From: Myxococcaceae bacterium
Lineage (GTDB): Bacteria > Myxococcota > Myxococcia > Myxococcales > Myxococcaceae
Assembly: GCA_016793095.1 (NCBI GenBank)
Contig: JAEUJQ010000036.1
Location: 28,005-92,004 of the forward strand
DNA length: 64,000 bases
Direction: 5' to 3'
Position 1 is the stretch's first letter; the number at the start of each line of letters is the position of its first letter. This document shows, one piece after another, positions 1 to 7,867 of this stretch. The position numbers and the translations under genes were made by a program. The notes beneath the pieces are model-generated. The model did no database searches. It worked only from the letters and a program-made list of their open reading frames with translations, and had not been told where the DNA came from.

Positions 1-2235
1 GCTGCGTTCGCCGCGCCGGCCCCCGTCGTCGCGCGCTCGGCCGCCGAGTCCGAGGAGCGTGCCGCCGAGAAGCCCGCTCGGAAGATGAAGGAGCAGGCCG
101 GCCCGCGCGACGCTGACGATGAAGCCGACGCGAGCGGCGCCGAGGCCCCGGTGAAGGCCCGCACCGACTTCGGCAGCTCGGCGGGCTGGTTCCCCGGGCT
201 CGCCGGCAAGCTGGACGCGCCGCTGTCACAGCCCGTCAAGGTGACTGACTCCCTGACGTCCTGGAAGGCGATCGCCACCGTCGTCACCCAGGGCCCGCAC
301 CTCGGGCGCGGCGCCTCGACGATGCGCACCGCGCGGCCGCTGATGGTGAGACTGCAGACGCCACGCTTCCTCATCGAGGGCGACGAGGTGGTGCTCTCGG
401 CCGTCATCGAGAGCCACCTGCCGAAGGCCGGCCCCGTGGACGTCACGCTCACCGCGCCGGGCCTCACCGCGCTCGGGCCGACGAAGAAGACGCTCACCGT
501 CACGCCCGAGCAGGTGGCCCGCTTCGACGTGCGCTTCAAGGTCGTCGAGCTGGGAGATCGCACGATCCGCGCGCAGGTGAAGTCGGGCGGCGCCGCCGAC
601 GCGATGGAGCTCACCATTCCCGCGCTGGTGCACGGCTCGGCGCAGCGACAGTTCGTCGCGGGCCGCCTCTCCGACACCTTCTCGTTCGACGTCGAGCTGC
701 CGCAGAAGCGCAAGGCCGCGCTCACCCGCCTCGAGCTCACCCTCTCGCCCTCGCTGCTCGCCGTGATGCTCGACGGGCTGCCGTACCTGGCGCAGTACCC
801 CTACGGCTGCGTCGAGCAGACCTTGTCGCGCTTCGTGCCTGCCGTCATCGCGCGCAAGGCGGTGAAGGACCTCTCGCTGCCTGCCGACCGGCTGCCCCCG
901 AACCTCGACGACATGGTGCAGAAGGGCCTCGAGCGCCTCGCGGGCTTCCAGCACGGCGACGGCGGCTGGGGCTGGTGGCAGAGCGATCGCACGAACCTGT
1001 GGATGACGGCGTACGTCGTCTACGCCCTGGGCCTCGCGAAGGACGCCGGCCTCACGTTCGACGCGGGCATGATCTCCCGCGGGCGCAGCTACCTGGTCGG
1101 CCACCTCGGCGAGGCCCTCGACAACCCCGACACCCACGCCTTCGCCGTCTACGCGCTGGTGCAGTCGGGCGGCGCGCCGAAGGAGGTCCTGACGCAGGCC
1201 TTCGAGCGGCGCACGAAGCTGGAGCCGCGGGGCCGGGCCCTGGTGGCGCTCGCGCTCCTCACCGCGAAGGACCCGCGCGCCCGCGTCGCCGTCGAGAACC
1301 TCGACGACGTGGTGAAGACCGCCGAGGCCCGCAAGGACGCTGCCGTCGGCGAAGCCAACGACGCCTGGAGCACCTCGGCCGCCATCGAGGCCACGGCCTA
1401 CACGCTCATGGCCATGTCCCGCTGGGGTGAGGGCGCGAAGTACGTCGGGCCGCTCACCGACTTCCTCGTGCTGCGGCGCAACGGCGGCAAGTGGCGCACC
1501 ACCCGCGACACCGCCTTCGCCATCTACGCCCTCGCCGACCTCGCGCGCCGCGAGAAGGCCTTCGCGCAGCAGGGCAGCTTCACCGTCACCATCAACGGCA
1601 AGCAGGTGAAGCAGCTCAAGTACTCGAAGGGCGGCCTCGACGTGCCTGCGCTCGTCTTCACCGACGCCGACTTCAAGCCGGGCAAGAACACCGTGCAGGT
1701 GCGGCGCGACGGCGGCGGCACCGGCTACTGGGCCGGCACGTGGGACGTCTTCAACCAGAACGACTTCATCAAGGGTGTCGGCGGCGACGTGAAGGTGGCG
1801 CGCACGTACACGCTGCTCGGCAAGCCCAGCGCCGAGAAGAGCGCCGCGCCCACCGAGTACGGCATGCCGGTGGAGTCCGGCGTGCGCGTGCGCGTTGACG
1901 TCGAGATCACCGCGAACAAGGCCGTCGAGTTCATGATGATCGAGGATCTGAAGCCCGCGGGCTTCGAGGCGGTGCAGCAGCGCTCGGGGCCCGAGGTCTG
2001 CAACTACGCCTGCGCGCACGCCGAGCTGCGCACCGACCGGGTCGCCATGTTCCTGTCCGAGCTCAGGGTCGGCACCACGAAGCTGTCGTACGAGCTCCGC
2101 GCCGAGACCCCGGGGAAGTTCTCGGCCCTGCCCGCCCGCGCCGAGGCCATGTACGCGCCCGAGATCCAGGCGACCGCCGACGAGATGCGCTTCGAGGTAC
2201 GCGACGCGCCGACGACCGGCGTGGCGACGCAGTGA
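1..2235 (+). CDS. alpha-2-macroglobulin family protein, 3' part (5' end outside window)
   Basis: The frame is open from base 1, so the gene begins upstream; 744 residues are visible. It carries the bacterial alpha-2-macroglobulin thioester signature GCVEQT, with Cys at visible residue 270 (base 808) and Gln three residues later. The thioester follows macroglobulin-like beta domains and is followed by the aromatic/Gly-rich GWGWW segment typical of the helical thioester-containing domain (roughly residues 250-520). The C-terminal 200 residues look like the receptor-binding-like region. Bacterial A2Ms are periplasmic or lipid-anchored protease traps that covalently capture attacking proteases; full-length forms are about 1,500-2,000 residues, so over half is missing here. 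The thioester Cys and Gln are both present, so trapping chemistry is probably retained. No pbpC gene, the common partner, is visible downstream. Confidence 0.9.
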   Translation, partial: AAFAAPAPVVARSAAESEERAAEKPARKMKEQAGPRDADDEADASGAEAPVKARTDFGSSAGWFPGLAGKLDAPLSQPVKVTDSLTSWKAIATVVTQGPHLGRGASTMRTARPLMVRLQTPRFLIEGDEVVLSAVIESHLPKAGPVDVTLTAPGLTALGPTKKTLTVTPEQVARFDVRFKVVELGDRTIRAQVKSGGAADAMELTIPALVHGSAQRQFVAGRLSDTFSFDVELPQKRKAALTRLELTLSPSLLAVMLDGLPYLAQYPYGCVEQTLSRFVPAVIARKAVKDLSLPADRLPPNLDDMVQKGLERLAGFQHGDGGWGWWQSDRTNLWMTAYVVYALGLAKDAGLTFDAGMISRGRSYLVGHLGEALDNPDTHAFAVYALVQSGGAPKEVLTQAFERRTKLEPRGRALVALALLTAKDPRARVAVENLDDVVKTAEARKDAAVGEANDAWSTSAAIEATAYTLMAMSRWGEGAKYVGPLTDFLVLRRNGGKWRTTRDTAFAIYALADLARREKAFAQQGSFTVTINGKQVKQLKYSKGGLDVPALVFTDADFKPGKNTVQVRRDGGGTGYWAGTWDVFNQNDFIKGVGGDVKVARTYTLLGKPSAEKSAAPTEYGMPVESGVRVRVDVEITANKAVEFMMIEDLKPAGFEAVQQRSGPEVCNYACAHAELRTDRVAMFLSELRVGTTKLSYELRAETPGKFSALPARAEAMYAPEIQATADEMRFEVRDAPTTGVATQ

Positions 2236-2284
2236 CGCCGGAAAAGGGGACAACGCGTACGTCCCCCGCTACATCTGTCGTTGA

Positions 2285-2821
2285 ATGAGTGAAGCGCTGG
2301 TCTTCGGCCCCACGTTCGAGGCGCTCGCGCGCGCGCTGGGGTCGCGGCTCACGAACGAGACGAAGGATCGGTTCGGCGCGCTCGGCGTGGACTTCAACCA
2401 CGTCCTGTTGCCCGCCTACCCGTTCGAGACCTGGGTGAAGGCGATGGACCTGGGCTCGCAGCTGGTGATGCCGAACGCCACCGAGCGCGAGCGCCACGCG
2501 GCGATGGGCCGGCGCATGGTGGACAGCTATGGCGAGACGTTGGTGGGCAGGGCGCTGCTCACCGCGATGCGCGTCATCGGCCCGCGGAGAACGCTCGAGC
2601 GCATGGCCCGCAACCTGCGCACCGCCAACAACTACACCGAGACGAAGCTGAGCGCGGGCAGCGATGGGGCGTACCAGCTGTGGTGCAGCCGCGTGGCCTC
2701 GACGGCGTTCTACTGCGGCATGCTGCAGCGGGGCGTGGAGGTGGCCGGCGGCAAGGGCGTGCTCGTCGAGGCGCTCGGACAGGACGCGGCCGGCGCGACG
2801 TTCTCCGTCCGCTGGGGCTGA
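2285..2821 (+). CDS. DUF2378 / TIGR02265 family protein (Myxococcales-specific)
   Basis: A 178-residue protein matching the myxobacterial paralogous family DUF2378 (TIGR02265), recognisable from the SEALVFGPTFEAL start, the central FETWVKAMD-like segment and the NNYTETKL stretch near residue 120. The family has many copies per myxobacterial genome and no established function. It is about the usual length, with no signal peptide or membrane segment, so a soluble cytoplasmic protein is inferred. It starts 49 bases after the alpha-2-macroglobulin stop with no clear ribosome binding site. Its main value here is as a taxonomic marker. Confidence 0.88.
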   Translation: MSEALVFGPTFEALARALGSRLTNETKDRFGALGVDFNHVLLPAYPFETWVKAMDLGSQLVMPNATERERHAAMGRRMVDSYGETLVGRALLTAMRVIGPRRTLERMARNLRTANNYTETKLSAGSDGAYQLWCSRVASTAFYCGMLQRGVEVAGGKGVLVEALGQDAAGATFSVRWG

Positions 2822-2881
2822 GGCGAGTTCGACCGCAAGCTCCGGAGTTCGGCGGCCAGCGGGAGACGATACGACGGCCGC

Positions 2882-3985
2882 ATGAACGCCCTGCTCCAGC
2901 CCGACGAGAACCGTGCTCCAGTGTCCCCGATGACCGACGCCGACCGCTGGAGGGCCGTTCTCGCGCGCGACGCTGGCGCGGACGACTCGTTCGTCTTCGC
3001 GGTGAAGACGACGGGGATCTTCTGCAGGCCCTCGTGCGCCGCGCGCCGCCCGCTGCGGAAGAACGTGCGCTTCTACGCGACGCCGGCCGAGGCGCAGCTG
3101 TCGGGCTACCGCGCCTGCCGACGCTGCCGGCCGCTCGAGGCGTCCGCGGCCGAGCGCCGCCACCAGCTCGTCATCACGCTCTGCCGACAGCTCGAGCGCG
3201 CCGAACGAACGCCGACGCTGGCCGAGCTGGCCCGCGGCGCGGGGATCAGCCCCTTTCACCTGCAGCGCGTCTTCAAGCAGGTGCTCGGCGTGAGCCCCCG
3301 GCAGTATGCGCTGGCGCAGAAGGACGCCCGCTTCCGGCAGGCGCTCGCGCGCCAGGGCACCATCACCGCCGCGCTCCACGAGGCTGGCTTCTCGTCCTCG
3401 AGCCGGTTGTATGAGCGCTCGATGGCGACGCTCGGCGGCAGACCAGCGGACGTGCGGCGCGGCGCGCCCGAAGACCCGGTGCACTTCGCGCTGACCGACT
3501 CGAGCCTCGGCCGCGTGCTGGTGGCGGCGACGCGCCAGGGCGTGTGCGCGGTGGCCTTCGGTGACGACGACGCGGCGCTCGTGAAGGCGCTGAAGCGACG
3601 CTTCCCTCGGGCGACGCGCGACGTGCGCGCTTCGACGTTCACCCGCCTCGTCCACCGCGTGGTGGAGCAGGTCGAGGCCCCGGCCGCGGCCCCGGGGCTG
3701 CCGCTCGATCTGCGCGGCACCGCCTTCCAGCACCGCGTGTGGCAGGCCCTCACCCGCATTCCGCCGGGAGAGACGCGCTCGTACTCGGCCCTCGCCCAGG
3801 CCCTCGGCGCGCCCAGGAGCGCTCGGGCCGTCGCGCAGGCCTGCGGCGCCAACCCCGTAGCGGTGCTGGTGCCGTGTCACCGCGTGGTGCGCGAGGGCGG
3901 CGCGCTGTCGGGCTACCGCTGGGGCGTCGAGCGCAAGGCGGCGCTGCTGCGAAGAGAAGCGACGCTGCCCCGGCGAGGTCGGTGA
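2882..3985 (+). CDS. ada: bifunctional Ada: methyl-phosphotriester sensor, AraC-type regulator and O6-methylguanine-DNA methyltransferase
   Basis: 367 residues with the full Ada architecture. The N-terminal zinc/methyl-acceptor domain has the four cysteines C48, C52, C79 and C82 (GIFCRPSC then CRRC). An AraC-type helix-turn-helix spans about residues 95-190. The C-terminal MGMT domain has the PCHRVV active site with acceptor Cys332. In this family methyl transfer to the N-terminal cysteine turns the protein into an activator of alkylation-repair genes, while the C-terminal cysteine removes methyl groups from O6-methylguanine. Start: ATG 2882 is used; an in-frame ATG at 2930 would also keep every domain. 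No alkB or alkA gene is adjacent, so any regulon lies elsewhere apart from possible autoregulation. Confidence 0.95.
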   Translation: MNALLQPDENRAPVSPMTDADRWRAVLARDAGADDSFVFAVKTTGIFCRPSCAARRPLRKNVRFYATPAEAQLSGYRACRRCRPLEASAAERRHQLVITLCRQLERAERTPTLAELARGAGISPFHLQRVFKQVLGVSPRQYALAQKDARFRQALARQGTITAALHEAGFSSSSRLYERSMATLGGRPADVRRGAPEDPVHFALTDSSLGRVLVAATRQGVCAVAFGDDDAALVKALKRRFPRATRDVRASTFTRLVHRVVEQVEAPAAAPGLPLDLRGTAFQHRVWQALTRIPPGETRSYSALAQALGAPRSARAVAQACGANPVAVLVPCHRVVREGGALSGYRWGVERKAALLRREATLPRRGR

Positions 3986-3990
3986 GCCGC

Positions 3991-4359
3991 TCAGGCGGCG
4001 CGCGCGTCCGCGAGGCCCTCACCCGGGCGGACGCCGGCCCTGGCCACGCGCACCAGCGCGGCGACGAGCTGCTCGTCGGTCGCTGCGCGCGACAGCGACT
4101 GCGCGCTCGACCCCCGGAGCTCGGGCGACTCGCCGAGGGCCACCACTGGCGGACCCGCTCCCGCCGGCAACGCCTGGACGAAGCGCAGGTGCCAGCGCCG
4201 CGCCGCGTCGATCAGGACGACGTCGGGCCTCACGCTGGCGAGCAGGGCTCCAGCCTGGAGCATGTTGTACGCACGGTGCACGACACCGCCACGGGCCTGG
4301 AAGACTGGTGGCACGTCGGCGCCGTCGAGCACGAGGACACTCGGGACACGGGGAGACAT
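3991..4359 (-). CDS. small receiver-like (pseudo-response-regulator) protein
   Basis: 122 residues. The open frame extends upstream, but the low-complexity Arg/Cys-rich extension does not look coded, so ATG 4359 (MSPRVPSVLVLDG) is chosen. The pattern resembles a CheY-like receiver: hydrophobic strand VLVLD near residues 8-12, a second strand DVVLID ending at Asp51 where the phosphoacceptor would be, and a third strand PPVVALGES. The acidic pocket is reduced to one Asp (D12) and the conserved beta-5 Lys is not evident, so phosphorylation is doubtful. It converges on ada with 5 bases between the stop codons. There is no output domain. It could be a degenerate receiver or an unrelated alpha/beta protein. 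Confidence 0.55.
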   Translation of the reverse strand: MSPRVPSVLVLDGADVPPVFQARGGVVHRAYNMLQAGALLASVRPDVVLIDAARRWHLRFVQALPAGAGPPVVALGESPELRGSSAQSLSRAATDEQLVAALVRVARAGVRPGEGLADARAA

Positions 4360-4432
4360 GAGGTTCGGTCGGTTGGTGGCAGAACGCCGACCCTCGCAAC
4401 ACCCGACCCGCCGGGTCTCTTCCCGAGCTGCG

Positions 4433-7400
4433 TCAGTTCGGCACGCACACCTGGTTCGGGTCGCACGTCGTGCCCCCCGCACACCCGGCGCTGCACGAGC
4501 GCAGGTTGAGGGTGTCTGCGAAGGCCCCACGCTGCCCCACCCCGCCGGTGGAGGTGACCGGCCCGGGAGACGAACCGCCCGCCCCGCCCCGCCCGCCGGT
4601 GTCGATGCCGGCGCTCACCACGAAGGTGTTCCCGGCGCTCAGCGGCTGCACGTCGACGTTGAAGCCCAGCAGCGAGAACGAGGGCCCGCCGGCGCCACCG
4701 CCTCCGCCCCCGCCCGGCCCGCCGTTGCCGCCCTCACCGCCCTTCCCGCCCGTCGAGCTGCTCCAGCGATCCGGCTGACCGCCGACGCCACCCGCCCCGC
4801 CCACCCCGCCCGCGCCCCCGAAGCCGCCGTTCCCGCCGTTGCCGCCGAGCCCGCGCTGAATCCGATTCCCCGTCAGCGTGGGCCGCTGCGCCGACGTCGT
4901 CGAGGCCCCGATGAAGAGGGCGATCGACGCGCCGCCCTGCGCGCCGGGCGCTCCACCCGCGCCGCCGCACGCCCCCGCGCCCCCGCCGCCGCCGCTCGCG
5001 CCGATCTCCCACGCCTGGCACCCGCCGCCGGTGAACTTCATCACGCTCGAGCCCGCGCCCCCACCGCCGCCCGGCAACCCCACCGCGCCTCCCACGCCGC
5101 TGCTCGCGCCCGCCGGAGCAGCCACCCACCGCCCACCCGCCACGCTGCCGAACCGCGCCCTCACCGGCGCTCCACCACCGCCCAGCCCACCCGCGCCGTC
5201 AGGCCCCTGCAGCCCGTCCTGCCCGTCGTTCGGCTGAATCGCTGACGGGTACCCGCTCTCCTGCACCTGGCTGCAGGACACGCCCGACAGGTTCGAGAAC
5301 GTTCGATCGAAGCCGCCACGCCCGTTCCGGCTGCCCATCGCCGGCCCGGCGTACTCCTGCTGCACGCCCGTGTTCGTCGTCATGTTGTACACCGGGCACA
5401 CCACCCCGCCGCCGACCGGCGCGTTGCCGCCAACGCACTGCGGGTTCACCCCACCCACGCCGCCAATCCGATGCGCTGCCGCGGTGCAGTTGCCGCTCGG
5501 GAAGTGCTCGCTGTCCACCCCGCGCGCGCCGTTCAACACCATCGACACCTGGCGCCCGAAGCCCTGATCCCCCGTCGCCCCGCTGCCCCCCTGGCCACCC
5601 CGCCCCGCGATGATCTCGTTCGCGCTCAACACCACCCGCGGGCCCACGTCGAACAGGAACACCGCGACGCTCGCCTCCCCCGCCACGTTGGTCGCCGCGG
5701 GAGGCGCGTCCCACCCCACGATCGTGAACCCCGCCACCACCGTCTCCGCCGCGCCAAGCCCGGCGTTCCCGACGTGCAGCGCGCCTGCGACTTGCCCGCT
5801 CGGCGTGACGCCCTGAATGAAGGTGGTGTGCAGCAGGGGGTCGCGCTTCAAGAAGTCGCTCGAGTAGCCGCCGAAGAGCTGCTGCCCGTCGGTGAGGCGC
5901 ACGTTCTCGCGGTACAGCCCCTGCGCCACCAGCACGTAGCGCTTGTTCTGCGGCGCCAGCGCAGCGAGGCCTTCGCCGATGGTGCGGAAGGGCGCCGTGC
6001 GCGAGCCGTTGCCCATCACCGGGCCCGTCGCCGAGACGAAGATCGCGTCTTGCAGCACGCCGTCGATGCCGTCGCAGTTCTGGTCGATCCACGACGCCGT
6101 CGTCCCGGGCGCGCGATCGGGCAGATCGGTGGTGAGGTTGCCCTGCACCCGGCGGCACTCGCAGCCATCGGCGGGGTCGCCGTTCACGTTCACCCACTCG
6201 TACGTCGTGCCGGCGATCGTCTCGGTGAGACACGGCCCCATCACACAGCGGGGCATCGCCTGCGTGGCGTCGCAGACGCCGTTGGTCTTCTGCAGCGCCG
6301 GCGACCAGATCTTCGAGCAGTCGTTGTTGCAGAAGCCGCAGTGCGCCAGCGCCTCGTAGCGACCCGTCGCCTGGTTGCGGAAGCCCTCGTCGATGCGGCC
6401 GTCGCAGTTGTTGTCGCGGCCATCGCAGATCTCGGGGTTGAACGACGCGACGTCACAGGCGCTCCACGCCGGCCCCGGCGCGCGGCAGGTCTCGAAGCCC
6501 CGACACGTCTGCGTGCCACCCGGTTCGGTCACCGTGCACGAGCGCGTCGAGCTCAGCGTTCGGACCGAACACGTGCAGGTGCTCGTCGAGGGCACGCACT
6601 GCTGCGTGCCAGCCTGGCAGACGTAGCCGGCGGGGCACGCGGGCCCGTACGCCGACGAGGGCGCGCAGTCGCGGCCACACACCCGCTGGCCGTCCACCGT
6701 GAGGCAGCGCGCGTTCGGCCCGATGCAGTCCGTGTCGGTGAGGCAGGCGCGGCAGAGCGTGTCCGGGAGCTCCTGGCAGAAGGTCGCGTCGGCCGAGGGG
6801 AAGAAGCCCGTCGCGCAGGCCGTGACCCGACACCGCAGCGCGCCGGTCGCGTCAGCCGTGCAGGTGGTGGCGGTCGCGTTGGGAATGCGCGCGCAGTCGT
6901 TGTTGCACCGGCCACAGTGCGCGAGCTGCGGGTAGCGCCCCATCGCGTCCACGAAGCCGTTGTCCACCACGCCGTCGCAGTCGTCGTCCCTGAAGTTGCA
7001 GGCCTCAGGCTCGGGATCCTGCGCCGTGCAGACGAGCCCCGCGGAGGCGAGACACACCTGCGGGCCGCGGCAGGTCCGCATGCCCACCGTCTTCGTGCAC
7101 TCGGGCGCGGTGAAGTCGTCGATGCGCCCGTTGCAGTCGTCATCGACGCCGTTGCAGCTCTCCTGCAAGGCCGGCGGCGCGTCGCAGGGCGTGAAGCCGC
7201 CGTCAGCCTGACAGGTCTGGTTGCCCTCGCAGCGCCCGAACGGGTTGGCCGGGCCGCGACAGCCCTTCTCGAGCCCCACCGTCGCCGGCGTGCAGTCGCA
7301 GGTGCGGCCGTCGGGCACGCACTGCCGAGCGCCGTCCGCGCGCGCCTCGCAGCGGTACTGGGCGGGGCACCCCTCGAACGAGCAGTCACGGCCACAGAAC

Positions 7401-7867
7401 GTCCCACCCGGGAAGCTGAGGCACTTGTCGGCGCCCGTCGCGCCGCACTCCGAGTCCCGCTGGCAGTCCTGACAGAGCAGCGGCTGCGGCACCGCGCAGA
7501 GCGCGCGCGTCACGCCGGCGTCGGGGCGCGATCCCGGCTCCGGCATCGTCTTGCACGTGAAGGCGAGCGGGCACCCCGCGTCCGCCACCGCTCCGCACTC
7601 GATGGTGCAGAAGGTGCCCTGAGGGCCGTTCGCGCAGAAGGCCGACTCGCACTCGGCGCCGCCGTCGCACGGCTCTCCGAAGCGCTTGATGCCGCGGCGC
7701 GCGCCTGCGTCCACCTCGTCCAGCACGCGGCAGACCTGGTTCACGCAGCGCAGGCCGGCGGGGCAGTCGCTGTCGAAGACGCACGGCGGCGTGGGGATGA
7801 CGAAGACGGTGCGGCCGCAGCCGGCGAGGACGAGCAGCAGCGCGCTCGTGAGCGTGAGGGCGCGCAT
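4433..7867 (-). CDS. giant lipoprotein with MopE-type motifs, beta-helix-like region and Gly-rich tail (downstream paralogue)
   Basis: 1,144 residues starting at ATG 7867; the longer open frame upstream is a shadow of the neighbouring gene. A lipoprotein signal ends in LVLAGC (Cys17). The first half is Cys-rich, with repeated Asp-rich calcium- or metal-binding motifs of the MopE kind (CNGVDDDCNG, CNFRDDDCDG, CDGRDNNCDG). A region around residues 640-800 resembles parallel beta-helix (DUF1565-like) proteins: TAPFRTIGEGL, then LVAQGLYREN and FGGYSSDF. The last 300 residues are extremely Gly-rich (GGGGGAG, GGNGG), like mycobacterial PGRS tails. The start overlaps the stop of the upstream paralogue as TGATG, implying translational coupling. 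Inferred to be a surface-exposed structural or adhesive protein. The function is unknown. Confidence 0.82.
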   Translation of the reverse strand: MRALTLTSALLLVLAGCGRTVFVIPTPPCVFDSDCPAGLRCVNQVCRVLDEVDAGARRGIKRFGEPCDGGAECESAFCANGPQGTFCTIECGAVADAGCPLAFTCKTMPEPGSRPDAGVTRALCAVPQPLLCQDCQRDSECGATGADKCLSFPGGTFCGRDCSFEGCPAQYRCEARADGARQCVPDGRTCDCTPATVGLEKGCRGPANPFGRCEGNQTCQADGGFTPCDAPPALQESCNGVDDDCNGRIDDFTAPECTKTVGMRTCRGPQVCLASAGLVCTAQDPEPEACNFRDDDCDGVVDNGFVDAMGRYPQLAHCGRCNNDCARIPNATATTCTADATGALRCRVTACATGFFPSADATFCQELPDTLCRACLTDTDCIGPNARCLTVDGQRVCGRDCAPSSAYGPACPAGYVCQAGTQQCVPSTSTCTCSVRTLSSTRSCTVTEPGGTQTCRGFETCRAPGPAWSACDVASFNPEICDGRDNNCDGRIDEGFRNQATGRYEALAHCGFCNNDCSKIWSPALQKTNGVCDATQAMPRCVMGPCLTETIAGTTYEWVNVNGDPADGCECRRVQGNLTTDLPDRAPGTTASWIDQNCDGIDGVLQDAIFVSATGPVMGNGSRTAPFRTIGEGLAALAPQNKRYVLVAQGLYRENVRLTDGQQLFGGYSSDFLKRDPLLHTTFIQGVTPSGQVAGALHVGNAGLGAAETVVAGFTIVGWDAPPAATNVAGEASVAVFLFDVGPRVVLSANEIIAGRGGQGGSGATGDQGFGRQVSMVLNGARGVDSEHFPSGNCTAAAHRIGGVGGVNPQCVGGNAPVGGGVVCPVYNMTTNTGVQQEYAGPAMGSRNGRGGFDRTFSNLSGVSCSQVQESGYPSAIQPNDGQDGLQGPDGAGGLGGGGAPVRARFGSVAGGRWVAAPAGASSGVGGAVGLPGGGGGAGSSVMKFTGGGCQAWEIGASGGGGGAGACGGAGGAPGAQGGASIALFIGASTTSAQRPTLTGNRIQRGLGGNGGNGGFGGAGGVGGAGGVGGQPDRWSSSTGGKGGEGGNGGPGGGGGGGAGGPSFSLLGFNVDVQPLSAGNTFVVSAGIDTGGRGGAGGSSPGPVTSTGGVGQRGAFADTLNLRSCSAGCAGGTTCDPNQVCVPN

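Noticed and set aside
226..2253. Long antisense frame opposite the alpha-2-macroglobulin
   Set aside because: Arg/Val/Gly-rich shadow of a GC-rich gene with no motif; many frames of this kind occur through the window.
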